Shown in pieces: positions 16,121 through 25,335 of a stretch of DNA of 64,000 nt. A program made the translations under genes and the position numbers. The notes beneath the pieces were generated by a model. It was not told the origin of the DNA. It ran no database searches and saw only the letters and a program-made list of their open reading frames with translations. Origin of the DNA: Nocardia pneumoniae NBRC 100136 (GTDB lineage Bacteria > Actinomycetota > Actinomycetes > Mycobacteriales > Mycobacteriaceae); the NCBI RefSeq assembly GCF_000308755.1, contig NZ_BAGF01000050.1, forward strand, positions 49,511 through 113,510. The letters run 5' to 3'. The first letter of the stretch is position 1. The number at the start of each line of letters is the position of its first letter.

Positions 16121-17350
16121 TCAAACACAGCGCGCGAAGTGCGGTGCGTGTTCGGGTCGCACGCCGCGGGCGATCAGGAACGGCGGCACGCTGCGCAGTA
16201 CGGGAATTCGACGCAGGACGCGGACCGGCAACGGGGCACGAGGCGCACCGGCGATATCGATGCGTCCGTCGAGGGCGGGTGCGATGGCCCAGGCGTGCAG
16301 GAAGCGTTGCATCGCCTGCGTCGCCACCGTCGGGAACCGCCGCCGTCGCTGCACCTTCGCCAAATCCTTGGTGCCTACCGTGCCCGAGAGCAGGGGCGCG
16401 GCGAGAATCCTCGCCGCGGCGACGGCGTCCTGGACGGCCAGATTGATGCCGACACCTCCGGCCGGGGACATGGCATGCGCGGCGTCGCCGAGGCAGAGCA
16501 GGCCGCCCGTGTACCACTTTGTCAGACGGTCGAGCTTCACCTCGAGCAGCTTCACCTGGTCCCAGCTGGTCAAGGCGTCGACACGGTCTCGGAGCCAGGG
16601 TGCGGCGTCGGCCAGGGTTCGCATGATGTCCTCGACCGGCCCGCGGCGCGCGGACTCGTCGGCGCCCTTGGCGATCAGGGTCGCGCACTGCCAGTAGTCG
16701 CCGCGGTCGAGCAGGACCGCCACCCGCCGGGCGGTGACGATCGGCAGCGCGCCCGCGGGATCGATCTCGGTGCGCGGCAGGCGGAACCACCACACATCCA
16801 TCGGCGTCGACCACTTGCGGGTCGGCAGCCCGGCCGCCGAACGCAGCACCGATCCGCGACCGTCACAGGCCACCGTGAGATCGGCCTCGATCGCGCCCGT
16901 CGCGCCGTCGAGGGTCCGATAGGCGACGCCGCCGACCCGGCCGTCGATCCAGATCAGATCGGTGGCCTCGGTGTTCATCCGCAGCCGGAAGGTCGGTTCG
17001 GCCTCGGCGGCACGCGCGAGCAGATCCAGCAGATCCCACTGCGGCACCATGGCGATGTACTTGTGCTTGCCCGGCAGGTTCTTCAGCGTCACGAACGTCT
17101 GCACGCCACCCCCGACCGGCAGCTGCACCTGATCCAGTTTGCGCGCGGGCAGTTTCGCGAACTCCGCGCCAAGGCCCAGCTCGTCGAGCAGGTCGAGGGT
17201 GGTGGGATGCACGGTGTCGCCGCGGAAATCCCGCAGGAAGTCCTTGTGCTTCTCCAGCACCGTGACCTCGACACCCGCACGGGCCAACAGCAGTCCGAGG
17301 ATCATTCCGGCCGGTCCCCCACCGACCACCAGGCAGGTCGTGCGTTCCAT
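16121..17350 (-). CDS. FAD-dependent aromatic-ring monooxygenase (PHBH fold)
   Basis: A 409-residue flavoprotein. The ADP-binding motif VVGGGPAGMILG begins at residue 8; the second FAD motif LCLGDAAHAMSPAGGVGINLAVQDA lies near 290. The fold is that of p-hydroxybenzoate hydroxylase-type single-component monooxygenases; the substrate is unknown. It follows the GXWXG gene by 121 bp on the same strand and meets the serpin gene tail to tail with 26 bp between. ATG start with GGGAC 5 bases upstream. Confidence 0.87.
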   Translation of the reverse strand: MERTTCLVVGGGPAGMILGLLLARAGVEVTVLEKHKDFLRDFRGDTVHPTTLDLLDELGLGAEFAKLPARKLDQVQLPVGGGVQTFVTLKNLPGKHKYIAMVPQWDLLDLLARAAEAEPTFRLRMNTEATDLIWIDGRVGGVAYRTLDGATGAIEADLTVACDGRGSVLRSAAGLPTRKWSTPMDVWWFRLPRTEIDPAGALPIVTARRVAVLLDRGDYWQCATLIAKGADESARRGPVEDIMRTLADAAPWLRDRVDALTSWDQVKLLEVKLDRLTKWYTGGLLCLGDAAHAMSPAGGVGINLAVQDAVAAARILAAPLLSGTVGTKDLAKVQRRRRFPTVATQAMQRFLHAWAIAPALDGRIDIAGAPRAPLPVRVLRRIPVLRSVPPFLIARGVRPEHAPHFARCV

Positions 17351-17471
17351 CGACTGTCCCTTCCTCGGTCGCCGTATCGCCGCAAAGGTGTCGCTGTTCG
17401 CGCGAAAGCCTAGTGCGGTGCGAGCGCCGCCGGACCTGGATCGGCGACGGTCGTCCGGTTCCGCGGCAACC

Positions 17472-18005
17472 TCACCCGATCTCCCTGCGCAGGACGAAGA
17501 AATACGGCTCGGCCATGCCGCGCAGGTCCATCACGCCGAGCAGGGTGTGCTCGTCCGCGCGCCGGAAGTGATCGATGATCGGCAGGTGATCGTAGATCAT
17601 GGCGGCACTGGTCACGCCGCGGTATTCCACCTCGCGCAGACGCGCGGTCGGCGCGTGGGTTCGCAAGGCGGGTCGCAGGATCGGCAGCATCCTGCGCACA
17701 GCGCGCACTCCGGACAGTGGCACGCGCCCGGCCAGTGCGAGTGGCACCCGTCGCGGATCGACCGGAAACACCGCATCCCCCGCGGTGAACAGCAGCGGAT
17801 GCACAGCGTCGGGGCTATCGAATTGCTTGCCGTACCACCCGGACGCCTCCAGCACGCCGTCGAGTGGATGGCCGGTGTGCAGTTCGGCGCCGCGCCAGCG
17901 CCCGGTCGTGATCGCCTCGACCCGGGCCGCGGGAAGGCGGTCGAACAGTGCCCATGCCTCCTCCGTGGTGCGGACCTCCAACACTGTCGGCTCGTTCGGG
18001 GCCAT
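17472..18005 (-). CDS. GXWXG / DUF4334 domain protein
   Basis: A 177-residue protein with the GXWXG motif in ITTGRWRGAELHTGHPLDG and a C-terminal DUF4334-like half ending PIIDHFRRADEHTLLGVMDLRGMAEPYFFVLRRE. Function is not known for the family. I prefer ATG 18005, with AGGAAG 9 bases upstream, over a TTG three codons earlier. It is divergent from the permease gene across a palindrome and is followed by the flavoprotein gene. Confidence 0.8.
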   Translation of the reverse strand: MAPNEPTVLEVRTTEEAWALFDRLPAARVEAITTGRWRGAELHTGHPLDGVLEASGWYGKQFDSPDAVHPLLFTAGDAVFPVDPRRVPLALAGRVPLSGVRAVRRMLPILRPALRTHAPTARLREVEYRGVTSAAMIYDHLPIIDHFRRADEHTLLGVMDLRGMAEPYFFVLRREIG

Positions 18006-18036
18006 GTCTCCCAACTTCCTCCCAAAGGCAACGTTG

Positions 18037-18048
18037 CGATAGATATCG
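18037..18048. promoter_or_regulatory. Palindrome in the GXWXG/permease divergent promoter
   Basis: CGATAGATATCG has 5-bp arms around GA, followed at once by a further TATCG. It lies 31 bases before the GXWXG start and about 80 before the permease start. It looks like a dimeric-repressor operator; the regulator is not in the window. Confidence 0.4.
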
Positions 18049-18124
18049 TATCGTTCTCTCAGGATGGCGGCTGCATCCTCCCCGCCTGTCTGCGGCCACG
18101 CGAGGACACCGTCGAGATGCTGTC

Positions 18125-19396
18125 ATGATGTCGGATGTGCTCGAACAGGTCGATTCCCCCGATCGCACCTCGCCCGCGCGGGTCACAGCCGCGGCATCGG
18201 GAAAGACTCCGCGGCTCGGTGTCTTGGACTGGGTCCGACTGGGATTGCTGCTCGCCGGTCTGCTGTGCGTGATCACCGGACTGCTGCCCCACGACGACGC
18301 CATCGCGAACATGCGCCGGATCAGTCCTCTGCTGCTGTTTCTGGGCAGTGTGATCGTGCTGGCCGAACTCACCAGGCAGGCCAAGGTTTTCGACGCCATC
18401 GCGCATCGCATGGCGATCCTCGGTCGCGGTCACTACCCCGCTCTGTTCATCCTGTGCGTGCTGTTCGCCTCGGCCACCACGATCCTGCTGAATCTGGACA
18501 CCACGGCCGTGCTGATCACCCCGGTGATGCTGGCGCTGGCTGCGCCTGCCCGCATTCCGCCGCTGCCGCTGGCCATGACCACCCTGTGGCTGGCCAACAC
18601 CGCAAGCCTGCTGCTGCCGGTATCCAACCTGACCAATCTGCTCGCCGCCGACCGGGTGACGCTCACCGCGACGGAATTCGCGGCGAAAATGTTGGCGCCG
18701 CAAGTCGTTTCCATTGCCGCGACGATGGTCTGCCTGTGGCTCTGGTATTGGCGGCGCGGGCGACGCGAGAGTGATCGCTATGTGCCGCCCGACCCGATCC
18801 GACCCGCGAATTCCCGGGAACGCGCACTACTTTTCACCACAGCGGGGGCATGCCTGCTGTTCATCGTCGCGATTCCCCTCGGCGGCGACCACATCGGCAT
18901 CGCGGCCACTTTGGCGGCGGGCATCGCGGTGGCCGGTTTCGCGGTCTTCGACCGCGGCGCCTTGCGGCTGTCGCTCATCCCATGGCGGCTGCTGGTTTTC
19001 GTGGTCGGCCTGTTCCTGGTGGTGCCCACTCTGAGCCGATTCGGCCTCGCCGATCTCATGCACACCTTGATCGGCGACGACGGCGGCGCGTCCGGCGCCT
19101 ACCGGGCCGCCGCCGCGGGCGCCGTCCTGTCCAATGTCGCCAACAACCTCCCCGCTTACACCGCAGGGGAGGCGGTGATCCCGGCGGGAAACGGGAATCA
19201 GCTTCTCGCGCTGCTGATCGGGTCGAATATCGGCCCCATCGTCACCCCGTGGGCATCGCTCGCCACACTGCTGTGCCTGGAGTTCTGTCGCACGCATGAC
19301 GTCCGGGTTCCGATGGCGCGCTTCGTGCTCACCGGCCTCGCCCTCGCGCTCGTCGCCACCACGGGCGCCGTCGCGGCGCTGCTGGTGACGGGTTGA
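18125..19396 (+). CDS. SLC13/ArsB-like anion permease
   Basis: A 423-residue polytopic membrane protein with about ten hydrophobic segments. Family-like motifs are NLTNLLAADR in the first half and SNVANNLPAYTAGEAV in the second, where ion-transporter superfamily members such as arsenite and Na/dicarboxylate permeases carry substrate-site loops. No arsC or arsR is nearby, so the substrate is uncertain. ATG codons at 18125 and 18128 are both possible. Confidence 0.85.
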   Translation: MMSDVLEQVDSPDRTSPARVTAAASGKTPRLGVLDWVRLGLLLAGLLCVITGLLPHDDAIANMRRISPLLLFLGSVIVLAELTRQAKVFDAIAHRMAILGRGHYPALFILCVLFASATTILLNLDTTAVLITPVMLALAAPARIPPLPLAMTTLWLANTASLLLPVSNLTNLLAADRVTLTATEFAAKMLAPQVVSIAATMVCLWLWYWRRGRRESDRYVPPDPIRPANSRERALLFTTAGACLLFIVAIPLGGDHIGIAATLAAGIAVAGFAVFDRGALRLSLIPWRLLVFVVGLFLVVPTLSRFGLADLMHTLIGDDGGASGAYRAAAAGAVLSNVANNLPAYTAGEAVIPAGNGNQLLALLIGSNIGPIVTPWASLATLLCLEFCRTHDVRVPMARFVLTGLALALVATTGAVAALLVTG

Positions 19397-19462
19397 GTGC
19401 TCCACGGCACATTCACGCTCTTGACCTCGAGCGCGGTCGAGGTAAGAGGATTGGGCCGAGGC

Positions 19463-19555
19463 CGAATCGAGAAACACTTCGATTCGATCTCGCACGCCGA
19501 ACCACCCGGTTCCGGTGGGGCTCCCGCTGGTCCATCCGTACACCCCCAGCGGGAG
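19463..19555. terminator. Hairpin cluster between convergent genes
   Basis: The 286-bp gap 19397-19682 holds no gene. Two perfect inverted repeats stand out: CGAATCGA/TCGATTCG (19463-19486, 8-base loop) and CTCCCGCTGG/CCAGCGGGAG (19521-19555, 15-base loop). They lie between the permease (plus) and YciI (minus) and probably end transcription from one or both sides. Confidence 0.5.
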
Positions 19556-19682
19556 TCAGCGTGTACCCCCAATCGTGCTGCGCGCCCACCCGCTACAGCC
19601 CGCCCTGGTCACCAGCCGACAAGGACAGCCGCCCAGCTGCGGGTTTCCGCTCGGGACGACCCCACCAGCGGCTGTCGTGTGT

Positions 19683-19946
19683 TCAGGCGGAGACGGTGAT
19701 CTCCCACTCGTAGACCGTCAACTCCGAGGACCCGGTCGTGTGGACCGGGTCGGTGCGGACGATCTCCCATGCGGCATCCAGGTTTTCGGCCCGGATGACG
19801 TAGGCGCCGCCGGTGCCATCGGTGAATTTGCCGCTCTCGACCAGGTGACCACGCTCGAGCAACCCCGTCAGGAACTCCCGGTGCGGTTCGATCACGGCGG
19901 CGTCGAAACGCGGGGTGCGCATCACCAGCACGAGGTACTTGTTCAC
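19683..19946 (-). CDS. YciI-family (DGPF-like) protein
   Basis: An 87-residue ferredoxin-like-fold protein with the YciI pattern: YLVLVMRTPRFDAAVIEPHREFLTGLLERGHLVESGKFTDGTGGAYVIRA, including the conserved His of the PHREF stretch. The cellular reaction is unknown. The GTG start overlaps the nusB stop by 4 bases (GTGA), placing it last in the pepQ-efp-nusB operon. Confidence 0.85.
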   Translation of the reverse strand: MNKYLVLVMRTPRFDAAVIEPHREFLTGLLERGHLVESGKFTDGTGGAYVIRAENLDAAWEIVRTDPVHTTGSSELTVYEWEITVSA

Positions 19947-20452
19947 GCCTCGGGCTCCCGGCGAGGAGCGCGGGTGGCCGCCGCCGCGGCGCGCACCTGC
20001 GGCGCCACCAGGACGACCTGACCGAGCACACCGTTGACGAAGGACGGCGAGTCGTCGGTGGACAGCTCCTTCGCCAGCTCCACCGCCTCGTCGACGGCGA
20101 CGACCGGTGGGACGTCGGTCGCGTGGAACAACTCCCACACCGCGATGCGCAGAATCGCGCGATCCACCGCCGGAAGCCGCGACAGGGTCCAGTCCTGCAA
20201 GTACGACTCGATGGTGCCGTCCACCCGGTCGAGGTCGTCGGCGACGCCCTCGACGACGGTGCGGGTGTAGGGGTGCACCGGCGCGACGGCCTGGTCGCGG
20301 GTGGCGAGCTCGGCGCGCTCGTCGAGCAGTTCGGCGGCGTCGACGTCCCTGGCCTCGGCCTCGAACAGCAGATCAACCGCGCGCCGGCGGGCCTTGTGCC
20401 GAGCGCCGAGCTTCTTGTACGTGGACTTCTTGTCCACGGGCTGTTCCGCCAC
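19943..20452 (-). CDS. nusB: Transcription antitermination factor NusB
   Basis: A 169-residue all-helical RNA-binding factor that with NusE (S10) supports rRNA antitermination. ARHKARRRAVDLLFEAEARDVD and the closing AVELAKELSTDDSPSFVNGVLGQV are diagnostic. GTG 20452 or GTG 20458 could start it. GATAAT at 20464-20459 lies 6 bases before GTG 20452, hinting at an internal promoter with a leaderless mRNA besides read-through from efp. The C-terminus carries an Ala/Arg-rich tail. Confidence 0.93.
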   Translation of the reverse strand: MAEQPVDKKSTYKKLGARHKARRRAVDLLFEAEARDVDAAELLDERAELATRDQAVAPVHPYTRTVVEGVADDLDRVDGTIESYLQDWTLSRLPAVDRAILRIAVWELFHATDVPPVVAVDEAVELAKELSTDDSPSFVNGVLGQVVLVAPQVRAAAAATRAPRREPEA

Positions 20453-20486
20453 GGTCACATTATCCCGGATCGGCTGGTCCGCCGGA

Positions 20487-21050
<564 letters not shown>

Positions 21051-21098
21051 TGTCTTCGGATCTCCTCGTTCTACCACTTGGTCTCGGGCCGACCGGCG

Positions 21099-22226
21099 TC
21101 AGTCGACGACGGTCAAGTCTTTGCTGGTGTGGGTGAGCAGTTCCGGGCCCCCTTCGCGCACCACGAGCGTGTCCTCGATCCGGACCCCGCCGCGGCCGGG
21201 AAAGTACACACCTGGTTCGACGGTCACCGCCACGCCAGACAGAAGTGTACCGGTTCCGGTTTTCGCGATTCCGGGCGCTTCGTGGATCTGCAAACCCACC
21301 CCGTGGCCGAGACCGTGCACGAACAACTTGCCGTGCCCGGCGGCCTCGATCACCGCCCGCGACGCCGCGTCGACATCGGCCACCGGCGCCCCGGGGCGCA
21401 GCGCCTCGCGCCCCGCCCGCTGCGCCTGCTGGACCAGCGCGTACACCTCCCGCTGCCAGTCGGTCGGCGCGCCGAGCACGAAGGTGCGGGTCATGTCCGA
21501 GTGGTAGCCGCCGACCACGGCACCGAAGTCCAGCTTCACGAAGTCGCCCGCCGCCAGCACGGCATCGGTCGGCCGGTGATGCGGGACAGCCGAGTTGGCT
21601 CCGGTCGCCACGATGGTTTCGAACGACACCGCTTCGGCGCCGTGCTCGAACATGGCCCACTCCAGATCTCGGGCCACCTGACGCTCGGTGCGCCCGGGAC
21701 GCAGCCCGCCACGGGCCAGCAGCGTGGCCAGACCGGCGTCGCCCGCCGCGCACGCCGCCCGCAACTGTTCGACTTCGTAGGCGTCCTTGACCATGCGCAA
21801 CTGCTCGACCAGTCCCGGCGTCGCGACGAGGTCCAAGCCGGTTCGCTGCTCGAGGAAGCCGCGATGCTGGTCGACGGTCACGACGTGGCTTTCGAAGCCG
21901 ACGCGGCCGAGTTGCCACTCCCCGGCCAGCTGCACGATCCGGCGCGCGGTGGCCCGCGCTATCTCCGCCCGCAGGTCCGGGACCTGCTCGGCGACTTGGG
22001 TGCGGTACCGGCCGTCGGTGGCGATCACGCTGCGGTCCTCGGCGGCGCGGGTGTCCCAGGAGTGCACGAGCAGCGCCGCATTGGAACCGGTGAACCCGGT
22101 CAGGTACCTGATGTTCACCAGATCGGTGACCAGCAGGGCGTCCACCCCGTTCTCCACCAGCAGGCTGCGCAGCGCGCCACGCCGTGCCGCGTAGTCGGGC
22201 GCGTGGCCCTGGCGATCGGAACACAT
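21099..22226 (-). CDS. pepQ: Xaa-Pro peptidase, M24 family
   Basis: A 375-residue creatinase-fold metallopeptidase that cleaves X-Pro bonds. All five metal ligands of the pita-bread domain are visible: D233 (KLDFGA), D244 (SDMTRT), H308 (GLGHGVG), E337 (TVEPG) and E351 (RIEDT). It lies just upstream of efp, the conserved actinobacterial pair, and could be called prolidase or Xaa-Pro aminopeptidase. Confidence 0.93.
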   Translation of the reverse strand: MCSDRQGHAPDYAARRGALRSLLVENGVDALLVTDLVNIRYLTGFTGSNAALLVHSWDTRAAEDRSVIATDGRYRTQVAEQVPDLRAEIARATARRIVQLAGEWQLGRVGFESHVVTVDQHRGFLEQRTGLDLVATPGLVEQLRMVKDAYEVEQLRAACAAGDAGLATLLARGGLRPGRTERQVARDLEWAMFEHGAEAVSFETIVATGANSAVPHHRPTDAVLAAGDFVKLDFGAVVGGYHSDMTRTFVLGAPTDWQREVYALVQQAQRAGREALRPGAPVADVDAASRAVIEAAGHGKLFVHGLGHGVGLQIHEAPGIAKTGTGTLLSGVAVTVEPGVYFPGRGGVRIEDTLVVREGGPELLTHTSKDLTVVD

Positions 22227-22450
22227 GGGTCAAAACTACCGCCGACACGCCGCGGGCCGTCACGCAACACGTGCTCGATGCGCCGCGCGCCGGTCGCGAT
22301 CGGCCGGTGTGCGACCTGATGGGCTGGCGCACAAGGGTTTTCGTTTGCCAAGACGACAGTGCGGAGCATTCGCTGTTCACATTCGCTCGAATTGTGCACA
22401 TTTCGGCCCGGCGCGACTTCCGGGCGCCGGTGCGGGGCGAGGGTGGAGAC

Positions 22451-22921
22451 ATGTCTCCTTTCGCGTTCACCGCCCTCGCCGCGTGGTGTGTGACATTGAC
22501 CGTGCTCGACCTCCGGGAACGACGCCTTCCGAACAGACTGACCGGTTTCGGCGCGCTGGCGGTGCTCGGATACGCGTCGATCGCAGGGCAATTCACGGCC
22601 GCGGCACTCGGTGCGGCATTCCTCGCCACGCCGTATCTGCTGGTCCACTTGGCCGCACCCGCCGCGCTGGGCGCGGGCGATGTCAAACTCGCGGTCGGCC
22701 TGGGCGCGGCGGCCGCGCTCGGCGGTGCCCAGGTGTGGGTCTGGGCGGCGCTCAGCGCACCGGCGCTCACGGCCTGCGTCGCGTCCGTCGCGCTGGCCGC
22801 TCGGCACATGCGCCCGTCCGGCAGCGCCGCGGGCGACCCGCGGTTCACCGTGCCACACGGACCTTCGATGTGTCTGTCGACGCTGCTCGTCCTCGTATCG
22901 CCGGTCATGGACTCCGGCTGA
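22451..22921 (+). CDS. Short A24-type prepilin peptidase
   Basis: A 156-residue membrane protease with about five membrane segments. The two catalytic aspartates are D20 in VLDLRERRLPNR and D77 in GAGDVKLA. It lacks the N-terminal methyltransferase domain of PilD. ATG 22451 has GGTGGAG just upstream. No pilin or pilus ATPase gene is close, so its substrate is elsewhere. The 224-bp gap to pepQ holds both promoters but no clear motif. Confidence 0.88.
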   Translation: MSPFAFTALAAWCVTLTVLDLRERRLPNRLTGFGALAVLGYASIAGQFTAAALGAAFLATPYLLVHLAAPAALGAGDVKLAVGLGAAAALGGAQVWVWAALSAPALTACVASVALAARHMRPSGSAAGDPRFTVPHGPSMCLSTLLVLVSPVMDSG

Positions 22922-23146
22922 GCCGCGCTGCCGCGGCGCCGAAGAGTCCCCTTCGAGGCGCGAACCGGACAACCCGTCGGGCGGATGGTGAAGCCAGCGA
23001 ATACAGCGCACTTCGTCGGTACGATCAATCGCAGGCAACGACTTCCCCGAGCAGCCGCTCGAGCTGCGGTAGCGAGGTGCGGCCCTCGGCGAGTTGCCAC
23101 TCGAGTGCGCCAGGACAGCGATGCAGCGTCGAGAAGGAGCCGCCGA

Positions 23147-24028
23147 GTGAATCCGAGGCATCCATCGCGGAGGCCGATCATCGTCGGAACCGACGGGTCC
23201 GCCGAGTCCATCGTCGCGGTGCGCTGGGCGGCACAGACCGCCGCGCTGCACGACGCGCCCTTGCACATCCAGCTCGTCATGGAGTCGCCGCCGGGGTCCG
23301 ACACCGACAACCCGCCGCGTCCGGCCGCGCTGCTACGGGTGCGGGAGGCGGATGAGGCGATCGAACGGGCCGCGAACGCCGCCGAAGCCGCCGCGCACGT
23401 GGTCCGTGACATCGCCATCGGCACCGAGATCCGCACCGCGCACATCGCCACCGCCCTGATCGAGCGCTCCCGGAACGCGGCGATGCTCGTGGTCGGCACG
23501 CGCGGTGTCGGCCGGATCCAGCGCGTGCTGCTGGGATCGGTCAGCGCGGCCGTCGCACGGGATGCGGACTGCCCGGTCGCCGTGGTGCCCGCCGAGGCGC
23601 CGCTGTGGGATCGGGCGAGCACCAGCCCGGTCGTCGTCGGGGTGGACGGTTCGGGCGCCGAGCAAGCCGCCATCGAGGTCGCCGTGACCGAGGCATCCCT
23701 GCGCGGGGTCGAACTGGTGGCGGTGCACACCTTTGGCGACATCGAGGCGCCCGCGGCGACCGGCAGCGACGGGACAGCCTTGCGCCGGAGCGAGGAAGCG
23801 GTGCTGGCCACGAGCCTGGCCGGATGGCAGGAGCGGTACCCGGAGGTGCCCATTCGCCGTGAGGTCGTGCGCGACCGCCCGGAGCGACGCCTGCTCGAAC
23901 GCTCTCGTGACGGCCAGCTGCTCGTCGTCGGCAACCGCGGCCGCGGTGTCCTGGGCCGTCTGCTGTTCGGCTCGGTCGGCGACGCACTGCGGCGGTCGGT
24001 CGATCGCACCATCGTGATCGCCCGCTGA
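23147..24028 (+). CDS. Tandem universal stress protein
   Basis: A 293-residue protein with two UspA domains. The first (residues ~10-145) carries IIVGTDGSAES and the ATP-binding GTRGVGRIQRVLLGSVS. The second (~155-293) carries VVVGVDGSGAEQ and GNRGRGVLGRLLFGSVGDAL. Both keep the GxxG...GS nucleotide motif. GTG start with AAGGAG 8 bases upstream. The preceding 225 bp shows no other gene. Confidence 0.9.
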   Translation: MNPRHPSRRPIIVGTDGSAESIVAVRWAAQTAALHDAPLHIQLVMESPPGSDTDNPPRPAALLRVREADEAIERAANAAEAAAHVVRDIAIGTEIRTAHIATALIERSRNAAMLVVGTRGVGRIQRVLLGSVSAAVARDADCPVAVVPAEAPLWDRASTSPVVVGVDGSGAEQAAIEVAVTEASLRGVELVAVHTFGDIEAPAATGSDGTALRRSEEAVLATSLAGWQERYPEVPIRREVVRDRPERRLLERSRDGQLLVVGNRGRGVLGRLLFGSVGDALRRSVDRTIVIAR

Positions 24029-24126
24029 CCTCCCCGTGCCGCGCGTTCCGGCCCGCCGCGGGCGTGCGCGTCATCACGGCGGGCCGCGTTCCGGAGCACG
24101 GGCGCCGACATGGGAAGATGGACGAC

Positions 24127-25335
24127 GTGCTGCGTTGGATAACTGCCGGAGAATCCCATGGTCCCGCTCTCGTCGCCATCCTGGAGGGGATGGTGGCAGG
24201 CGTCGAGGTGACATCCGAGGAGATCTCCGCGCAGCTGGCGCGCCGCAGGCTGGGATACGGGCGCGGCGCACGGATGAAGTTCGAGGCCGACAAGGTCACC
24301 GTCATCGGCGGCGTGCGGCACGGGCGCACGATGGGCGGCCCGGTCGCCATCGAGGTCGCCAACTCGGAGTGGCCGAAGTGGGTCACCGTGATGTCGGCCG
24401 ACCCGGTGGATCCGGCCGAGCTCGCCGAGCTGGCTCGCAACGCTCCGCTGACCCGGCCCCGCCCCGGGCACGCCGACTATTCCGGCATGCTCAAGTACAA
24501 CTTCGACGACGCCCGCAACGTGCTCGAGCGGGCCAGCGCCAGGGAGACCGCCGCGCGCGTCGCGGCGGGCACCGTGGCGCGCAACTTCCTGCGCCAGGCG
24601 TTCGGCGCCGAGGTCGTCTCGCATGTGATCTCCATCGGCACCGCGCAGAACACGACGGGCATCGTCCCGACCGCCGCCGATCTCGCCGCGGTGGACGAGA
24701 GTCCCGTGCGCGCGTTCGACAAGGATGCCGAGGCGGCGATGATCGCCGAGATCGAGGCGGCCAAGAAGGACGGCGACACGCTCGGCGGCGTGGTCGAGGT
24801 GGTCGTCGAGGGCCTTCCGGTCGGACTCGGCTCGTTCACCAGCGGCGAGAACCGCCTGGACTCGCGTCTCGCGGCCGCGCTCATGGGTATCCAGGCCATC
24901 AAGGGCGTCGAGGTCGGCGACGGCTTCGAGACCGCGCGCCGCCGCGGCAGCCAGGCGCACGACGAGATGCGGCCCGGTCCGGACGGAGTGCTGCGCTCCA
25001 CCAACCGCGCGGGCGGTTTGGAGGGCGGCATGACCAACGGCGAGGCGCTGCGCGTGCGTGCGGCGATGAAGCCGATCTCCACGGTGCCGCGCGCGCTGTC
25101 CACGGTCGACATGACGACCGGCGCCGAAGCGGTGGCGATCCACCAGCGCTCGGACGTGTGCGCCGTGCCCGCGGCGGGTGTGGTCGCCGAATCCATGGTG
25201 GCGCTGGTCGTGGCGCAGGCCGCGCTGGAGAAGTTCGGCGGCGACTCGCTCACCGAGACGGCCGAGAACATCACCAGCTACGTCAAGCGCATCAGCACCC
25301 GCCCACACGTCCCCGCGGACAGTCGGTCGCAATGA
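24127..25335 (+). CDS. aroC: Chorismate synthase
   Basis: A 402-residue FMN-dependent enzyme converting EPSP to chorismate. RWITAGESHGPALVAILEGM opens the protein and GHADYSGMLKYNFDDARNVLERASARETAARVAAG is the family signature. The GTG at 24127 gives the usual actinobacterial N-terminus (LRWITAGESHG); ATG 24118 would add 3 residues. Ends overlapping aroK (ATGA). Confidence 0.96.
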   Translation: MLRWITAGESHGPALVAILEGMVAGVEVTSEEISAQLARRRLGYGRGARMKFEADKVTVIGGVRHGRTMGGPVAIEVANSEWPKWVTVMSADPVDPAELAELARNAPLTRPRPGHADYSGMLKYNFDDARNVLERASARETAARVAAGTVARNFLRQAFGAEVVSHVISIGTAQNTTGIVPTAADLAAVDESPVRAFDKDAEAAMIAEIEAAKKDGDTLGGVVEVVVEGLPVGLGSFTSGENRLDSRLAAALMGIQAIKGVEVGDGFETARRRGSQAHDEMRPGPDGVLRSTNRAGGLEGGMTNGEALRVRAAMKPISTVPRALSTVDMTTGAEAVAIHQRSDVCAVPAAGVVAESMVALVVAQAALEKFGGDSLTETAENITSYVKRISTRPHVPADSRSQ

